NCBI GenBank assembly: GCA_002371375.1
Contig: DFIB01000147.1
Coordinates: 1-7,053 of the forward strand
Length of the DNA: 7,053 bases
Source: Mageeibacillus sp. UBA3708
Lineage (GTDB): Bacteria > Bacillota > Clostridia > Saccharofermentanales > Saccharofermentanaceae
Direction: 5' to 3'
Shown here: one piece after another, positions 5,402 to 7,053 of the stretch
Numbering within the stretch: position 1 is the stretch's first letter
Layout: each line of letters starts with the position of its first letter
Notes under the pieces: generated by a model
What the model was told of the DNA's origin: nothing
Seen by the model: only the letters and a program-made list of their open reading frames with translations
Databases searched by the model: none
Translations under genes and position numbers: made by a program

Positions 5402-6820
5402 ATGGGTTTAATTTCATTGCTCGGTAATGTCATCAGCACAGCAAGAGATTCCGTTGTTTCTGAGGTTCAGGATCAGTACATTGAAGTGTTCAAGTGTGAT
5501 TCACTCGGACAGGATGTGCTTGTAAGGAAGGGTGCCACAAGGATCGTAAAGGGTAATAACAAGGGTAATGCCGAAGTTATCTCGAACGGATCCATCATCC
5601 TCGTACCTGAGGGAACAGCACTTTTGCTCGTAGATAATGGTGAGGTTATCGACTTTACGACAAAGGCAGGCCGTTATCAGTGGGATTCCACAACATCACC
5701 TTCACTCCTCGGTGATTCTCATTTCCTGACAAATGCCAAGAAGGTAGTTGCAGACACATGGGAGAGGATGAGAGCAGGCGGTGAGATCACTAAGCAGCAG
5801 AGAGTTTACTTTGTTAACCTGCTTGAGATCAGGGATCAGAACTTCGGTACACCTAAGCCGATCCCATATGCAGATCCTGAGTACAGGAATATCTATATCA
5901 GCATGAACGGCAAGTTCTCTTTCAGAATCGAAGATCCTGTTGCTTTCTTCAAGAAGGTATCTTCGAATATCGCAGGTGAGTACAAGGTAATTGATCTCAT
6001 GGGTAAGCCGGCAGATATGCTGCAGCCCAGAGTTGAGTTCCTTGACCACCTTACAGAAGTTGTTAACCGTTGCGGCGGTGTTGACAAGATCATGTTTGCC
6101 AACCTTCCCACGGAGAAGACAAGACTCAGGAATTACATGCGTGAAGCTCTTGACGAGGACTGGCTCCAGGCAAGAGGTATCGTTGTAGACGAAGTTGCGA
6201 TCGCAGTAATCACACCTGATGACAAGTCACGTGAGAGAATCGAGCAGGTCGATCAGTCCAAGATGTTCGGCGCAGATCCGAATGCTCTGGCAGCAGCTGC
6301 CGTACTTGGTCAGACAGAAGCTATGAATACCGCAGCAGGCAACTCTGCCGGTGCTGTTAACGGCCTTATGGGCATGGGTATGGTAGGTGGCATGGGCCAG
6401 ATGGGCGGAGGAATCAATTCTGCATTCCAGTTCATGGGCCAGCAACAGCAGGCTCAGCAGATGCAGCCTCAGATGCAGCCTCAGCAGATGCAGGGCGCAG
6501 GCGTTGCAATGGGCGGCGCTGCAGTAGTTGCAGGCGGCGCACCCGCAGCAAATACATGGACATGCCCTCAGTGCGGTAAGTCAGACAATTCAGCTAACTT
6601 CTGCGGCAACTGCGGCACAAAGAAGCCTGAGCCGAAGCCGGCTGCTGATACATGGACATGTCCTCAGTGCGGCAAGGCTGACAATACAGCTAATTTCTGT
6701 GGCAACTGCGGTACCAAGAGACCTGCAGCAGGTCCTTCTACATGGACATGCCCTCAGTGCGGCAAGTCTGACAATACAGGCAACTTCTGCGGCGACTGCG
6801 GCACAAAGAAGCCTGAATAA
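5402..6820 (+). CDS. SPFH/Band_7 protein with three C-terminal zinc ribbons (YdjI-like)
   Basis: The 472-residue product starts with a short helix (MGLISLLGNVISTAR), followed by an SPFH/Band_7 domain at about residues 25-245 of the type also called 'virion core protein-like'. Residues about 300-384 are a low-complexity linker rich in Gly, Met and Gln. Three zinc ribbons follow (385-407, 417-439, 447-469), each with C-P-Q-C-G and F-C-G-N/D-C-G, giving four cysteine ligands per unit. The B. subtilis relative YdjI works at the membrane with PspA-type envelope-stress proteins, so a membrane scaffold or recruitment role is likely. AGGAGG is 8 nt before the ATG; the frame extends upstream to TTG at 5339, but that lies inside the promoter. 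There is no ATA among the 22 isoleucine codons, unlike the neighbouring genes, which suggests strong expression. No transmembrane segment is evident. Confidence 0.9.
   Translation: MGLISLLGNVISTARDSVVSEVQDQYIEVFKCDSLGQDVLVRKGATRIVKGNNKGNAEVISNGSIILVPEGTALLLVDNGEVIDFTTKAGRYQWDSTTSPSLLGDSHFLTNAKKVVADTWERMRAGGEITKQQRVYFVNLLEIRDQNFGTPKPIPYADPEYRNIYISMNGKFSFRIEDPVAFFKKVSSNIAGEYKVIDLMGKPADMLQPRVEFLDHLTEVVNRCGGVDKIMFANLPTEKTRLRNYMREALDEDWLQARGIVVDEVAIAVITPDDKSRERIEQVDQSKMFGADPNALAAAAVLGQTEAMNTAAGNSAGAVNGLMGMGMVGGMGQMGGGINSAFQFMGQQQQAQQMQPQMQPQQMQGAGVAMGGAAVVAGGAPAANTWTCPQCGKSDNSANFCGNCGTKKPEPKPAADTWTCPQCGKADNTANFCGNCGTKRPAAGPSTWTCPQCGKSDNTGNFCGDCGTKKPE
6554..6808 (+). repeat. Three in-frame zinc-ribbon repeat units within the SPFH gene
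   Basis: Units of 69 nt start at 6554, 6650 and 6740. Each encodes TWTCPQCGK, then D-N-x-x-N-F-C-G-x-C-G-T-K; only four or so residues vary. The spacers are 9 and 7 residues (KPEPKPAAD and RPAAGPS). The near identity of DNA and protein points to recent internal duplication. Copy number could vary between strains by recombination. Confidence 0.9.
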
Positions 6821-6850
6821 TACTGATAGATTTGAATATCTGATCATCTG

Positions 6851-6883
6851 CAAGGCCGGTCGCGGGACCGGCCTTGTTCTATT
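6851..6883 (+). terminator. Rho-independent terminator of the SPFH gene
   Basis: An 11-bp perfect GC-rich stem pairs CAAGGCCGGTC (6851-6861) with GACCGGCCTTG (6866-6876) around the loop GCGG, followed by TTCTATT. It lies 30 nt after the SPFH stop codon. Confidence 0.9.
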
Positions 6884-6950
6884 GAGAATGCCCGCAGAGT
6901 ATTTGTGCCTGCCGTTGTCTTAGCGGTCAATAATGTATCTGTTTTCCTGC

Positions 6951-7053
6951 ACCGGAATGTTCTTTCTTGCAAAATGTAGATACACGCAGTAACTTTGTGA
7001 ATGAAACCGACTTTACCGGAACATGTTTGCTGCGCACGCAGTAACTTTGTGAA
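6951..7053. repeat. Two copies of a 19-bp direct repeat at the window edge, within a larger imperfect unit
   Basis: CACGCAGTAACTTTGTGAA occurs exactly at 6983-7001 and 7035-7053, with 33 bp between. Each copy is preceded by ACCGGAA (6951-6957 and 7015-7021), with partly similar sequence in between: 25 bp in the first unit and 13 bp in the second. The unit is therefore an imperfect tandem duplication of about 40-50 bp. The second copy ends at the last base, so the true repeat length and copy number cannot be seen. No gene is visible between 6884 and 7053. It could be the start of a CRISPR array, an iteron or satellite cluster, or a local duplication. Confidence 0.7.

Noticed and set aside
6528..6923. 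Plus-strand repetitive open frame over the zinc ribbons
   Set aside because: It is an out-of-frame reading of the repeated ribbon DNA and continues through the terminator.
6844..7053. Minus-strand frame open for about 70 codons from the right edge
   Set aside because: It runs through the terminator hairpin and the 19-bp repeats, which fall in different frames (52 bp is not a multiple of 3); no family is recognised, so it is probably not coding in this window.
6983..7053. Firm call of a CRISPR array
   Set aside because: Only two copies are visible, the second is cut by the edge, the flanks are also partly similar, and no cas gene is present; kept as a possibility only.

Overview
The window looks like a chromosomal segment from a Gram-positive, mid-GC member of the Clostridia (Bacillota). 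The support is indirect: strong AGGAGG ribosome sites, a short clostridial-type Smr protein, a YitT-family membrane protein, a FabT-like MarR regulator, a soluble YegS/DgkB-type lipid kinase, and an SPFH protein with C-terminal zinc ribbons. I cannot name the genus. There is no phage, transposon or recognised defence locus; most genes are housekeeping or stress and envelope functions.

Left part (1-1468): a minus-strand RsuA-type rRNA pseudouridine synthase runs off the left edge. It is divergent from a plus-strand pair, a small Smr-domain protein followed by a family 4 (Fe-S) uracil-DNA glycosylase, which are probably co-transcribed. The divergent promoters form a 7-bp inverted repeat whose two arms contain the two TATAAT boxes. 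Each box lies only 6-8 nt from a start codon and no Shine-Dalgarno sequence fits, so both mRNAs may be leaderless.

Middle (1469-2747): an isolated tRNA-Gln(CTG) has a near-consensus promoter, an encoded CCA and a long hairpin terminator. A YitT-family membrane protein follows, again with a -10 box immediately before its ATG.

Operon (2750-5330): a FabT-like MarR regulator, an acyl carrier protein, a diacylglycerol/lipid kinase and a ParA/MinD-like P-loop ATPase lie head to tail with small gaps or overlaps (18 nt, 4-nt overlap, 8-nt overlap). The inferred theme is control of membrane phospholipid synthesis: the regulator may sense acyl-ACP and the kinase recycles diacylglycerol to phosphatidate. 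The ATPase's role is unknown.

Right part (5327-7053): a strong promoter overlaps the ATPase stop codon and drives an SPFH/Band_7 protein with a Met/Gln/Gly-rich linker and three near-identical zinc ribbons. Its codon use is clearly different from its neighbours (no ATA among 22 Ile codons), which suggests high expression. A strong terminator follows. The last ~100 bases hold two copies of a 19-bp perfect repeat, 52 bp apart, the second ending exactly at the window edge; this may be the start of a larger repeat array and is the least explained signal here.
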